Assembly (NCBI RefSeq): GCF_048773025.1 | Contig: NC_133565.1 | Location: 33,542,457-33,606,456 of the forward strand | Direction: 5' to 3' | DNA: 64,000 bases | From: Camelus bactrianus | Lineage: Eukaryota > Chordata > Mammalia > Artiodactyla > Camelidae | Shown: positions 1-10,830 of the stretch, piece after piece | Position numbering within the stretch: the first letter of the stretch is position 1 | Layout: each line of letters opens with the position of its first letter | The notes under the pieces: generated by a model | What the model saw: the letters and a program-made list of their open reading frames with translations, nothing else | Told to the model about the DNA's origin: nothing | The model's database searches: none | Made by a program: the position numbers and the translations under genes

Positions 1-81
1 TCCAGCTTCCCTCTGACAAACATAAAAACCTCACACTTGCTTTTTACTGATAGATGACATTTCCCAGTGGATTCAGCGCTA

Positions 82-513
82 TCATAGTAGGCTGAGTAAC
101 AGCCCCCAAAGATGTCAGGTCCTAATCCCTGGGACCTGTAAGATTTACCTGGAAAAGGGGGCTTCGTGGGTGTGATTAAGCTAAGGCTCTTGAGATGGGG
201 AGAGTATCCCGGAGCAGCGGGGTGGGCCCCAGACACCATCACACGTATCCTTAGAGGAGGGAGGTAGAGGGGGATTAGGAGTGATGCGGCCACAGGCTGA
301 GGGCGCCACAGCCTCCAGAGTTTGGAAAAGGCAAGGAATGGACTCTCCCCTAGAGCCCCCAGGGGAGTGCGGCGCTGCTGAATCCTTGATTTCAGCTCAG
401 TGTTACTGATTTCAGACTTTTGACCTCCAGAACCGTGAGGGAGTAAATTTCTGTTGTTTTAAGCTCCCTGGTTTTTGGTACTTTGTTATGGCAGCCCCAA
501 GAGACTACTACAA
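82..513 (+). mobile_element. MaLR-type (MLT1-like) solo LTR, fossil
   Basis: The stretch follows the order of an MLT1-type LTR as I remember it: a segment with 'cccccaaagatgtc', then 'gtgattaag' and 'cttgagatgggga', then the typical end region with 'ttctgttgttttaag' and 'ttgttatggcagc'. No internal retroviral-like region is seen next to it, so it looks like a solo LTR. It is strongly diverged and broken, of an age shared by placental mammals. The exact subfamily is not certain. Confidence 0.6.
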
Positions 514-614
514 TAATTTAAAACAAATCAGAGCTGCAGGGAACTAAATAAACTGTTTGCAAACCTGAAAAGTCACCCTGGACGTTATGACAGTCCCCTA
601 GGCTGAGAGCTTGA

Positions 615-750
615 TGCTATTCAATGCACCCAGTTTACAGAGAAGAAAACTGAGGCCCAGAGAAAGGCAAGGACTTGCCCAAGGTCACAAAAGTGCTTAC
701 TGGCAGAGACAGGACTGGAACCCAAGAAACTCAGCTCTCAGTCCTCCTAT
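615..750 (-). mobile_element. MIR SINE
   Basis: The + strand reads as the reverse complement of the MIR core: 'aaaactgaggcccagag' followed by 'cttgcccaaggtcac' and 'ggactggaacccaag'. Confidence 0.8.
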
Positions 751-1288
751 GGCATTAGGAGCCCTTGATTCCCCTATCTGGGGAAGGAGAAGGGTCTAGA
801 AAGGTCTGATGAATCAGAAAAGTGAGATTGAGGCCAGGCTGGAAAAAACCTGGAACAGCACATCCTGGCGTTGGCAGTTTATCTGATAGATAAAAGGTGC
901 AGATGTTCCAATATGTTTTCTCACTAAAAAGTAGTTTCCAGAGATGGTGAGAAGTGTCAGATCTGATTTATAAGGCCTTAAGGAAAGACTACATCTATAA
1001 ACCCCTTGATGGAAATCAAAATTGGGCACCTATCAGTCAGGAGAAGCATCTGGTGGGGAAACAGTGCAGAAGGGAAGGACAAGGGGCTGGGCTAAGAAAG
1101 GGACGAGAGCCAGGGCCAGGGCCAGTGAGGGGGGCGGAATGCCAGCCTCAGAATCCGCAAACTTCCCAGCTTTGCTGAAGACTAGCCCTTGCCATGAGCA
1201 GGAGACATGGGCAGATGGAGCCGAACCCTAGCAGGTATACACGCTGCATGCACACGTGTGCTCAGAAGCACACACAGGACCCAGGCGT

Positions 1289-1290
<2 letters not shown>
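751..1290. other. Intergenic, no gene seen
   Basis: Unclassified sequence between a MIR and a CA repeat. Two short open frames around 814-1231 have no recognisable family and lie in opposing, mutually overlapping frames. A short GGGCCA-type run occurs near 1108-1125. Confidence 0.5.

Positions 1291-1330
<40 letters not shown>
1291..1330. repeat. (AC)20 microsatellite
   Basis: Forty bases of uninterrupted AC dinucleotide. An open frame across it reads as Thr-His repeats and is an artefact. Length this uniform suggests it is polymorphic. Confidence 0.97.
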
Positions 1331-1335
<5 letters not shown>

Positions 1336-3419
1336 TTGGAGCCAAGCCTGGGCACCAGAAAGAGCTAGTCATAATTTGTCAGTTGCCCTTTGGGTTACAC
1401 TTTAAGTCCAAAAGCCAAGTGGAAGCATGTGGCCATAATTTATCCCCCTGGCATCACAGCTCTAGCCTAGATCCCCAGCCACGTGGCCAAGAACCACACA
1501 GCTAACTCTCTTAGCGGTCTCCTGCTGAGCTTACCGAGGGCCCCTGTCCCCTCCCTTATGTCACCCTGCTGGGTCCCCAGCACAGGAAACGGCAGATCCA
1601 AATCCCCATGAACCATCCTCAGACTCAAATGCTCCAGGATTTAGGAAGCACTTTTTTTTTTTTCTAACTACTTTTTAACCATCTTAAAAATTGAAGTTTG
1701 GTTAATTAAAGTGATTCAGTTTTCTAAATATATGTATGCATATATGCATACATATATATAAACACTCTTTTGTCTAACTATTTTTAAGGGGAGAGACAAG
1801 TTTTCAGCTTAGAGGGAAGAGAGGGCTCAGTATAGCAGCTGACCTGGGAAACAGAGTCTCACAGGCCTGAGCCTCCAGGCACATTTCTTCATCTCAGAAT
1901 GACCGTTGTCTTGGGGAGCAGGAGAAATATACCCAAGAAAACCAGCCCAGCAACCTGGGCCAGAACAGAGTACAAGGCACACAGCAAAAGGTGAGGGCGC
2001 CCTAGACAGTGGGCCCCCTTGGCTTGGGGCAGGCAGCTGCCAACTTAGCACAGCCACTTGGGGTACAGGGACGAGATGGAGACTCGCTGGAACCCTGGGC
2101 AGAAGGACTGGGCACCAGGGAAAGGAATGATGGTTACCACGATTCTGTGCTGAGGTTTTGCTGTGCTGTTGCTGTTCTTTGAGAACCTCCCTAAATAGTC
2201 TGGAGGCAGGCCCAACACCAGGGGAAGACCAGGGAACAGTGTTTGCTGTGCCCGGCCCAGGCTGCCGCATCCACTCAGAGAGGGAGCAGGCTCTTTCCCT
2301 GAGCAGGGACAAGCATAGGCTCCTGACAAGCAGGCCAGGCCGGCTGGACTCCGGCTCAGGTCCCGTCTTGCCCTGCTTCCTTAAAAGCTTGTATGGAGAC
2401 AGATTGGGTCAGGGCACGGGGGCTTGGCCCCAGCTCCCGTGGCTGGGGGTGGCACTTCCACACAGTCCAGTCTCCATTCTGCTATGTCGTGTGCTCACTG
2501 TCCACAGGTCTGTCTCCCTGCCAGGCTGAGACAGTTCTTCCCTGACCCCAACATTGCCCAGGCCCCACCTGGACCAGGGCCTGCCCAAGGAGCCCCCATC
2601 TTGGGAGAGGTGAGGGGATGCCCATCAGGATCCCCCGGGTTCTGCATGGAGACTTCAAAGGTCCCCTCTCCTCCAGACTCAGGGAGGCACTACCTTTTTT
2701 TAGGGCCCTCCTGGTGACAGAAGATGGAAACTGAATTTGAGCCAGTTAGGCACCAAGGGGATGGTACTGGGTCACAAAACCAAATGTTGGGGAAGGCCAG
2801 GGAGCCGCAAGCCCCGGGGAGACTGGCCGTGAGACTCCTGCAGCACAGGCTCCCTCTCTTGGCCTCTCCTCTCTGCTGGCTGGGGGTGCCAGCCCCCTTT
2901 TCTCATGCTAGACTTCTCTACAGCTGGAACCTTGCCCATGGGCAGCTCCAGGGTTCCCTCTGCCGAAAGCTCTCTGCAGAGAAGGAGGAGCTCTTTTTTG
3001 GGCTCTAAAATTTCAAATCCCAAGGAAGGATGCTGCTTGGCCAGGCTTCTTTGGTCATGTACCTGGCCCTTTGGGTGGGAAGTGGGGTGGAAGGTGGGAG
3101 GTGGGGGGCTCTGTGATTGGCAGCTCCCTGAGAAGCAAGGAGAAGGGCTGGGCAGAAAAAGCACTGGGTCTTAGATCACCTACAACATTCTCTCCTCCTC
3201 TGAGCTGGCAGGAGTCAGAAGTAGGGGGCGGCACCGGTGGGAAAGGGTACAGGTGACATGCAGAGGCTCTCAGGTCTCTTACTTCCCTGTCGCCTATCAG
3301 ATCAGCTCTCCAGCCCTCTCTTTGGCATTTAAGTCCATTACCAGCTCCTCCCCCACGACCCTGCCTCTCCAACTCCTCCTGCCCAAACCCTCCCTCCACT
3401 CAGGTAGCTTCACTCACAG
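1331..3419. other. Intergenic, no gene seen
   Basis: No recognisable gene. An AT-rich patch at 1650-1800 contains a T tract, a GGTTAATTAAAG homeodomain-like site and the palindrome annotated separately. The rest (1830-3410) is moderately GC-rich with many short overlapping open frames on both strands and no family resemblance. Confidence 0.5.
1728..1757. repeat. 30-bp perfect AT-rich palindrome
   Basis: The sequence is identical to its own reverse complement over 30 bases, centred between 1742 and 1743 on GCATATATGC. It consists of alternating purine-pyrimidine steps (ATATATGTATGCA and its mirror), so it can extrude a hairpin or adopt unusual duplex forms. It may be only a degenerate AT/GT microsatellite. 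Confidence 0.9.
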
Positions 3420-3630
3420 CAGAGCAGAGTGGTTACGAGCATGGTCTCTGGAACTAGACTGTCTGGGTTCAAATCACAGCCCTGCCACTTATTAGCTGTG
3501 TGACTTTGGGCAAGTTACTTAACTTCTCTGTGCCTTAGTTGTAGTGAAGATTAAATAAATGCAGGCATGCAAAACCACCTGGAGCAATGCCTGGCACACA
3601 GTAAGCTGTCACAAAGTGTTAGCTGTTACC
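3420..3630 (+). mobile_element. MIR SINE, nearly full length
   Basis: Runs from 'agagtggttacgagcatgg' through 'ctgggttcaaatcacagc', 'agctgtgtgactttgggca' and 'gcctggcacacagtaagc'. It covers the tRNA-related head, the core and most of the tail, one of the best-preserved MIRs in the window. Confidence 0.9.
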
Positions 3631-5084
3631 CTGGCACCTCAGTTCACACCGTCCCCCACCTAGGCTGCCCCTCTTCTTGTCCTAAGGTGCCGCTGTGGAC
3701 ACTCCTCATTTCAGAATCCCTGTGGCACTCAGGGTCGGGCATCTGTGGCAAAGATTCATCTTCCCAGTGGGTCCAGGTTCCCTTCTTGTGGTGCACTCTG
3801 TCCCCAGAGCACTAGCATGTCTAGGCACACTGGGGTGTCAGAAAATGCTTGGACTCCCTTCCCCTGCAGGACAGGCCAACAGTGGAAAGATGCTGTTAGC
3901 CACCGTAGAGACCAGCACGGATGGAGGCCATTAGAGCTAAGCAAGCATGGCTCCTTCTCCCAGCTGCCGTCCCCCTGGAGGTCAGGAAGTCCCTGTACCT
4001 GTGACATCACACCTTCACCCATAAAAATAGCCAGCACATCTTAGCAGCCTGGGCACAGCCTGCTCTGGGAGGCAGCAGGTCAGCACCTGCTGGATGATGG
4101 ATGACGCCTCTCCTTTCTGGCCCCAGAGCAGGGAAGACGTGCACCACTGGTGGAGGCCTCTGAGCCTGGGAGAGATGGGAGAGGTGGGAAGATGAAGTCC
4201 AGGTTTTCCAAATTTAATTCTGGAAACTAAAGCCTGTCTGGGTCCCTGTACCTGATGCGAGGTCTTGCCCTGGCTCTGGAACTGGGTCTCTGGCCCTGCC
4301 CCTGCCTTTGTTCCTCCCAATCCCTAGCCTGTCTTGGCTACAGGAGTACCTAGGGCTGTGGGTGGCTGGGCAGGCAGAGGACAGCATGACAGAGGTTTAA
4401 GGAAGACAAACGCAGATTAGTCAAGGTCTGTCAGGCCCAATTACATCTCCAAGGAGCCTGACAGTGACATTATTTAGTCTTTGGGCCCTTCTGAAGCAGA
4501 TACACTGGACTCCACTGCCTCCCAGAGGGCCTCCCTTGGGCTCTGGCCACAAAGAGGGCCTGGGTGCCCCTCCTGGCTCTTTGAGTGAGTCAGGACCAGA
4601 GTAAGTGCCTACCAGTCCTTCTGGGCTTGGCGAATGGCCAGGGGCGGGGAGGGGCATCCGCATGTCCTTCCATCCTGGGGGGATGCAGACAGTGGCAACT
4701 AGCAGGCTAGGGTCACCGTTGGGTCCAGGGCCCCCCAATCTTTCTGTTCCCCAGCATCTTGGAGGTTATAGGAAGCAGCAGTGGCTTGGAGAAGAGCCCC
4801 GCATGCCCTTGTGTATGTGTGTGTAGAAGCAGTGGCTTGTGACAATGGTCTGCGAGTGTCACGTGCTCTGAGGTGTATGTGTAAGTGAGCTTGAAGATAG
4901 TGCTCAGAGGTGAGTGTAGAATAATGGGGATAGTGTGTGGTGGAAGGTGTCTGTGTGTGTGCTTGTGAGGGTGAAAGCTCGGGAGGCTTCCTGGAGGCAG
5001 AGACAGTGAAGGAGGCTCCTGGTATATGTATCTGGACTAATCCCCTTTATCCTCATATCCCATTTCTATCCCTCCTGGCAAAGA
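3631..5084. other. Intergenic, no gene seen
   Basis: Unclassified sequence. 4811-4970 is rich in GTGTGT/GTGAG dinucleotide remnants. No open frame here resembles a known protein, and frames on the two strands overlap each other. Confidence 0.5.
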
Positions 5085-5215
5085 GTGGGGCCAGATAATT
5101 CCAAACGCCAAGTCTATTTAACTTGGGGCCTCATTACAGAATTATTTTTTCCATCAGAAAATTTGCTGAAGCAAAACGGTGTTTGGTTTCAGCAAATATT
5201 AAGCCAGTTTGCTTT
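5085..5215. promoter_or_regulatory. Candidate conserved non-coding element with TGCTGA dyad
   Basis: An AT-rich, non-repetitive block inside GC-rich surroundings. It contains 'cattacagaattatttttt' and a perfect 10-bp inverted repeat, ATTTGCTGAA at 5161-5170 and TTCAGCAAAT at 5188-5197. Both arms carry the TGCTGA half-site of MAF recognition elements. Regulatory function is inferred only from composition and motifs. Confidence 0.3.
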
Positions 5216-5289
5216 CCCAGAGCTCATGCTGGAGGGAGGGGGCTGAGGGGCCGGGAGCCATGGGAGACCAACTGGGGGCCGTATTTGGC

Positions 5290-5615
5290 AGGGAGAACCC
5301 TCTGTGAGCCTCCTCACTCCCCAGTGGGCCGCCCACTTCTCTGCCTTTGCCTCTGTGTCGTTCCCTCTGCCTGGAACGTTCTCCTTTCCCCTCCCCCACG
5401 TGATGGACAACTGCTCTGCCGTCAGGGATTGGTTACCTGCCACCTCCGGGAAGCCATCGGATTTCCCTCCCCTCGCCACCCCCCCACCCCGGCACCCACA
5501 TCTTGCACCACGTTGTCCCTGCTCCTCTGATCTGTGAGTCTATACGTCTCCCCCAGCAAACTGGGGTTTCCTTGCAGTGAGGATTCTGTTCAGTTCTCTA
5601 ACCCCAGCACAGAAG
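5290..5615 (+). mobile_element. L2 LINE 3' fragment
   Basis: Matches the L2 3' region as remembered: 'ttccctctgcctggaacgtt', then 'cacctccgggaagcca', then the end region with 'taaccccagcacagaag'. Diverged and truncated. Confidence 0.6.
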
Positions 5616-5639
5616 CTACTTTTTAAAAGTTAGCACATA

Positions 5640-5760
5640 CTGGCCGCCTGCTCTGCGCCAGGCACGTTACAAAGAGAGCCCCTCTTTAATTCCTCAGAAC
5701 AGCCTGATCTGGGCTCCCTTCCTAGTGTGCCCCTTTCATACAGGACCCTGGGACTCGCCC
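5640..5760 (-). mobile_element. MIR fragment, degenerate
   Basis: The order 'ctgcgccaggcacgtt', 'tttaattcctcagaacag' and 'cccctttcatacagga' follows the reverse complement of the MIR 3' half. Heavily diverged. Confidence 0.5.
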
Positions 5761-5849
5761 TGTCTGGGAGAGGAGGTAGGCCTTGAAGCCATGCCTTTCT
5801 GACATCAGAGCCACCGTCACGGCTGGCTCCCTGCAGAGAGAAGTTCAGG

Positions 5850-5940
5850 ACTCGAGGTCCGTGCTGGCCATGCCACTTAGCTCTTTGTCCCCTGAAGCCC
5901 TGGCTTCTTTATCCATAAAATGCAAAGGCAGATGCCTCCA
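5850..5940 (+). mobile_element. MIR fragment
   Basis: 'atgccacttagctctttg' followed by 'ttctttatccataaaatgc' corresponds to the MIR core region. Confidence 0.55.
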
Positions 5941-5959
5941 GCTTTAAAGCTCTATGCCA

Positions 5960-6892
5960 GCAGCAGGAAAGGCAACAATTGTGCAGTTGAGTCGACACCT
6001 TGTTTTAAAGATGATTCTCTCTGCTTTGTTTAATTACGCCCTTCTGCCCATGGCCTCCGGAAGGCTGGCTGAGCGAGACAGGTGTGTTTCCTCCTGGCAG
6101 TTTGGAGCAGGGAACAGAGCCCAGAGCTGGGGTCTCAGACGCTGGGGTTCAGCTCCCACTCTGCGTGGTCTGCACTACCCAGCCCTGGGTCTGGTGTCTG
6201 AGGCCAGGGGGAGCCAGCTGAGCCAGATCAGAGCTGGCCTCTGGGGCTGCGAGCCGGGCCACATGGGCTCTGAGGGGCCTGACATCCTGAGTGTCCCTAA
6301 AACTCAGGCTGAGTCCTGCACAGATCGTCCCCAGCCCCTCCAGGGGAAGCAGAAACCTAAGTCCCCAGCTAGGCAGGCTGGACCGTGGGAGGCAGTGCCC
6401 ACAGCACTGGCTGCCTGAGTGCCCAGCTGTGCCCACACTGCCCCTGAGCACTCCCAGACAAGCCCGGCCACACCACACTGGCCAGGACAAAGGAGCCCTG
6501 GAAGAATGAATCAATGGGCCGGGAGCCTCTGCATCTGAACACTTCCCCCAGGGCGTGAATCTCTCCTCCTGCCGCCCAGTCAGCCCGCCCTTTCCCTTGT
6601 TCTGTCTCTGCTCCCTCTCCCCTCCCTCGCCTCTTTTCTTTTTTCCCTCTCTCTCCTGCACAGCTGCCTCATAAGAACTCAGGACGGTACTCCACAGCCT
6701 TGAAGTGGAGGGAAGGCCGCAGGGTCCAAGTTGTGCTGTTTGTTCTCAATCAGAGAAGGTTCTCGCTGGAGGTAACCCAGCTCAGGCAACCTGAACCCCA
6801 ATCTGCAGGGACCGTGACTTTCTCACCAGCCTTTGACCTCTGATTAAAATCTCAAACATAGCTGGGAGTTTGCTGAGTTGTGAAGTCACCCC
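5960..6892. other. Intergenic, no gene seen
   Basis: 5970-6050 is AT-rich with a TTTAATTA site and may be regulatory. 6590-6658 is a polypyrimidine run (CTCCC and TTTTC mixtures). Open frames at 5954-6418 (+) and 6149-6661 (-) overlap antisense and show no protein family. Confidence 0.5.
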
Positions 6893-6934
<42 letters not shown>

Positions 6935-6942
6935 ACTCACAT

Positions 6943-6973
<31 letters not shown>
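6893..6973. repeat. (CA)n microsatellite, interrupted
   Basis: About 80 bases of CA dinucleotide with interruptions CAT, ACTCAC and CATGCA near 6930-6945. Confidence 0.97.
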
Positions 6974-6975
<2 letters not shown>

Positions 6976-7418
6976 CATGCATCACACCCACCTGATTAGG
7001 CCAGAGGCTGAGTGGATGGATGGATAGATGTTTAAGAGATGGAGAGATGGGTGCCACCGTGGGTGGACAAACAAAGCTGGCTCAGCAAGTGAAGGCATGA
7101 TGGGTGGGAGGCTGGGGGTGAATAGGCAAGCAGAAAGCTGGGGAGCAGAAAGGTGAACACAAGTGTTTTGCATTGTCCGTGTGTGGAGGTGCTGACGGGC
7201 ACCGCTGGGGGCCAGGCTGATACCCCTGCAAGGTGGTTATGCCGCGCCAGCGCGTACATGGGAACCAAGCGATTACCTGGAAGTGCGTGACTGGTCAGCT
7301 TGGACAGCTTCCACACATCCAGGTGAGCTCTGAACAATCTCAGGTCAACAGGACCGGAGGGTGACAGTAAGTCAGTAAAGAGACCAAGGCCATAGAAAGG
7401 TGAGAGACTGGCCCGGAG
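6974..7418. other. Intergenic, no gene seen
   Basis: Starts with short ATGC and GGAT repeats (6972-6982, 7012-7030). The remainder is unclassified and has no gene. Confidence 0.5.
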
Positions 7419-7730
7419 CAGAGGTTGCAAGTTTTTTCTGTGAAGCATCAGGCCGCAGTTCAGGCTTGGCAAGTGGCGCGATCCAGCCACACCCACTCAG
7501 CGCTGTGGCTGCAGCGCAGAAGCAGCCACGGACCATGGGCAGCGAGTGAGTGGGCTGTGTTTCATTAAAACTTTATTTTGGAGGCATTGAAATTTGAATT
7601 TCATGTAATTTTCACATGTCACAAAAAAGAATTCTTTTGATTTTTAATCATTCAGAAATGTAAAATTCATTCTTAGCTCGTGTACAAAAACAGGCAGCGT
7701 TTGGCCCACAGGCTATAGTTTGCTGGCCCG
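7419..7730. mobile_element. hAT non-autonomous element, MER5/Charlie-like
   Basis: Begins 'cagaggttgcaagtttttt' with 'ctgtgaagcatcaggccgca' and ends 'ggctatagtttgctggccc', matching the inverted termini of MER5A-type elements (CAGGGGTNGGCAAACT and AGTTTGCTGACCCCTG). The middle carries 'attaaaactttattttgg' and the AT-rich 'gaaatttgaatttcatgta' block of longer Charlie-related copies. No transposase frame remains. The family is sure at superfamily level, the subfamily is not. Confidence 0.8.
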
Positions 7731-9689
7731 TTGGGTAGAGAGTACCTGAGACAGATGAGGATCTGGGGTGGGGCAGGGGCATCAGGCAGTCAGACAGCAA
7801 ATCACAGAGCACTCCCCCTGCCCCCCTCCCCCAGCTCTCGAATTCACTTTCTCCGAGGACTTCTGATCACCTTCTCTCGTAACTTGCTTCAGGCAGAGAA
7901 GACAGATCTGGGAGTTTCTGAGTGCCCAGACCCCTTAGAAGTTCTATTTCTCATTGTGAATTGCCAGCCCAGCATTTTTTATGAAATCTGACTTCTCATG
8001 TTACTTGCCTACTGGGAGAGGCTCTGTTCTGCCAAGGCAAACATCCGCTCCACTTGAGTAGCATTTCTGATTATAAATTAATAAATTGGCGTCAGGGTGT
8101 GTATATAAATATCAGTCCCGGTGAGCTCGGTAAATTCGCAGAGAGATGAATTGCCTAAGCACCCAGCTCCCCGAAGCAGATTCCTGTGGCTCCAAGGCTG
8201 GCGGCCAAGCCCTTGGTAATGCCACCTTGAGAAGCCTCCAGCTGCCACCCAGGCTGCTGGTCAGGAGCCTCTCCGTCCATCCTGCAAGTAGCTGGGCTGA
8301 ATGGGGGGTGGGGGATGGTAGGTGGATACGTGAGTGGCTGGCTGGGCAGGATGAGTGGAGGCGTGGATGCTGCAGGGAGACTGGTGAGGGGAGGATGGGT
8401 GGATGTGTGGACAGAATGTATAGATTTCTGGGTTCAGGCACCCAGAAGGAGTGGCCCTTGTGGGTGAAAAGGCAAGCCACATGCACCCCAAGAGGTAAAG
8501 ATAGAGCCAAGAACTAACGTGTTAAGGCCTGCCAGCTGCCAGCACTGGGTTCCCTCCCCCCTTCCCGCCTCTGCCCCTCTGCGTGCGCCTTGTACTCTGG
8601 CTCATTTGCTAATAAAGAGACAACTCTCTCATGTTACCGGGGCTCTCAGGAGCTAGGGGTCTCCTCCCACATCCTCTCAGCTCCAGCTCTTGGTTTATTT
8701 ATAGCAGGTGCACAGTGTTTTTGCCCCAAACTTCGCTTGCAGAGACAGAGACCATCTCAAGAGGATTTTACAATAATTTAAGCTTCCAAAATAGGTCCCC
8801 AGCCCACTCGCTGGCCTTCTCCCCCACTTCCCACCTTCAAAGCGGTGCTGTATCCATCCCTACCTTTGGCTCATTATGGGTCAGACTCAGTTTCTCAGAT
8901 CCCTTCCCATTCTCAGATCCACAGGTCCTTTCCTCTAGGAAGCCCTCCCTGATTGCTCCCAACTGAGCCCCATCTCCCACAGGAGGTTGCAAGTCTGCAC
9001 CTGAACTTCAAGTCACACAGAGACCCTTTGTGTGGGCTGTGGTTTCCGTGTATGTGTGTGTGTTAGAGGGCCCTCCCCTTGGAGCTGAGCTGGGATGAGC
9101 CCCCACAGGTGCTCCGCAGCAACCAACACAGGCCGACAGCGCCATCTTAAATGAGGAGCCGTTTAATTTTCCCAGAGAAGCTTCCCTCAGTGGACGCGCT
9201 AAGGATGCACTAAGGGAGCATAGCTGGCCGTTGGAGGAGGGAACCGCCAGGAAGTAAACACGGAGCCCAGCTATTATTACGTGTTTTGTTGTTAATGTAT
9301 TCCCTTCCTGGCTTCTCATAGGCTCCAAGATGACTAAATAAACCCAGGACTTGACTCCCCGCTCCCCAAAACTCCATCTTCAGCAAGGGAGAGCTCAGTC
9401 TGCGGCATAAATTAGCAGAAGCTGGAGTGTAAAAATATGATTCTGTGAACAAACAAAAGCCTCCAGTCATGAGACCAGCGGCGGCTGAGCTGTTCCCACT
9501 GCCGTCAGCTCTGTTTCCAAGCAATTAAAGGCAGAGGGAGAAGAGACCGGCAGGGCTCCCCCCGCGGGCTGGGGGGAGGCCGGCGGCAGGGCAGACCCCA
9601 GGCTCCTGCAGCTGATGCCAGGGTGCTCTGGCCAGCAGGAGACCTGGTCTGTCTGGCATCAGCCTCTGGGGACCTTGAGGCATGGTTTT
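7731..9689. other. Intergenic with possible regulatory blocks
   Basis: No gene. AT-rich blocks at 8030-8140 (TGATTATAAATTAATAAATT) and 9100-9540 look non-repetitive; the latter is listed separately. 8890-8990 has L2-like 'aggaagccctccctgattgc'. 8300-8410 is a diffuse GGATG-rich stretch. Confidence 0.5.
9100..9540. promoter_or_regulatory. Candidate conserved non-coding element
   Basis: Dense in transcription-factor-like words without repeat resemblance: AGTAAACA (9255-9262, FOX-like), GTTGTTAATGTATT (9288-9301), ATGACTAAATAAAC (9330-9343), AACAAACAAAAG (9449-9460) and GCAATTAAAG near 9522. CpGs are retained (gacgcgc, gcggcgg). Function is inferred from texture only. Confidence 0.25.
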
Positions 9690-9790
9690 TGCCTCTTGGC
9701 CTCAGTTTCTTCATCTTTAAAATGAGCATAATAATTCCTGGTGGCTTTCTTACAGATACGTCATGAGGAGCAGACAAGATAAAAGGTGAG
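9690..9790 (+). mobile_element. MIR fragment
   Basis: 'cctcagtttcttcatcttt' plus 'aaaatgagcataataattcc' is the central MIR segment. Confidence 0.75.
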
Positions 9791-10539
9791 GAAGGGTTTG
9801 AGGAAAGATAAAAAAGTACATGAGGAGCGATTGATCGCTGGGGCTTGGGGCAAGCCGAGGGGTTGCCAGGGAGGGTGCGGCCCACCTGAGACCTCTCTTC
9901 TAATTCACAATCTCTGCCCACACCCATTCCAGAGACGCTGAAAGTGAGGAGTTTGGGTCTGGCCCATGGTCACTTTCTGGAAATCAAGCCATGTCTGCCA
10001 GACATAGACGCAGGTGGCCCCACTGCTCCCCTTGTAGTTGAAGTGTTGTTTGGTAGACCAGAAGCAGATCGCCAGGGCCAGTGTGAGGCATGGGCTGAGC
10101 TGGTGTGGTGAGAATGTGCACCACCTGGGCTGGTTCGCCTGGCCTGATCGCCATGAGGCACTGGGCAGCCCGAAGCACAGCACCTGCCAGGTCAGTTTAG
10201 ACTAAAATACCCTCATCAGAGCCCAAGGGCATCAGTTCTCCGGCTTCTTGCAGTAAGATTCTGGCCACTCAGATCTAAAAGAACCCATAATGAACAAGGA
10301 CACGGGAGACCCTGGGATGGCAAAACATGGTTCCTGTCCCCAAAGGGCTCCGGACTGGTGCTGGTGACAGACTCCCAGGCAACCTTCATGACCAGGGTTG
10401 GATGGCACTTCCCCTACCCAAACTACTGCTCAGGGACTCTGGAGATGCTGGAGGACAGGGCCAGCATTCACTGTGCACAGACTCAGGGCCGCGTGCCCGT
10501 CCCGCTCTCTCAGGCCAGTCCTCCCGCCCGGCTTCACGG
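9791..10539. other. Intergenic, no gene seen
   Basis: Unclassified. Several 60-100 codon frames overlap on both strands and none resembles a protein family. Confidence 0.5.
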
Positions 10540-10690
10540 AGCCTCCTCTCTGAGCCAGGCACACAGCAGGGAAGAAACAGACACCTCTGCCCTCTTGGAG
10601 CTTACAGTCGGGTGAGTCCAGACAACTGTTACACAAAATGAAGGATAGGATGGTGGCAGGTGCGATGGAGAAAAATAAAGCCGGAAAGGA
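10540..10690 (-). mobile_element. L2 LINE 3' fragment
   Basis: 'ctgccctcttggagcttaca' then 'gatggagaaaaataaagccg' follows the reverse complement of the L2 3' end. Confidence 0.65.
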
Positions 10691-10699
10691 GGTTATGGC

Positions 10700-10830
10700 T
10701 TACAATTAAGGGGTCTAATTTAATCCTTAAAATATCCCTCACTTGACAGTTGAGGAAACTGAGACTCTGAAAGGGTAAGTAACTTAAGGTCAGACAGTGA
10801 GGACATGGGGAGCTAGGATTTGAATCAGAA
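10700..10830 (-). mobile_element. MIR SINE
   Basis: 'acagttgaggaaactgaga' then 'gtaagtaacttaaggtcaga' and 'ctaggatttgaatcag' is reverse-complement MIR core. It abuts the L2 fragment on its left. Confidence 0.8.

Noticed and set aside
1194-1505. Frame with a Thr-His repeat
   Set aside because: Translation of the AC microsatellite.
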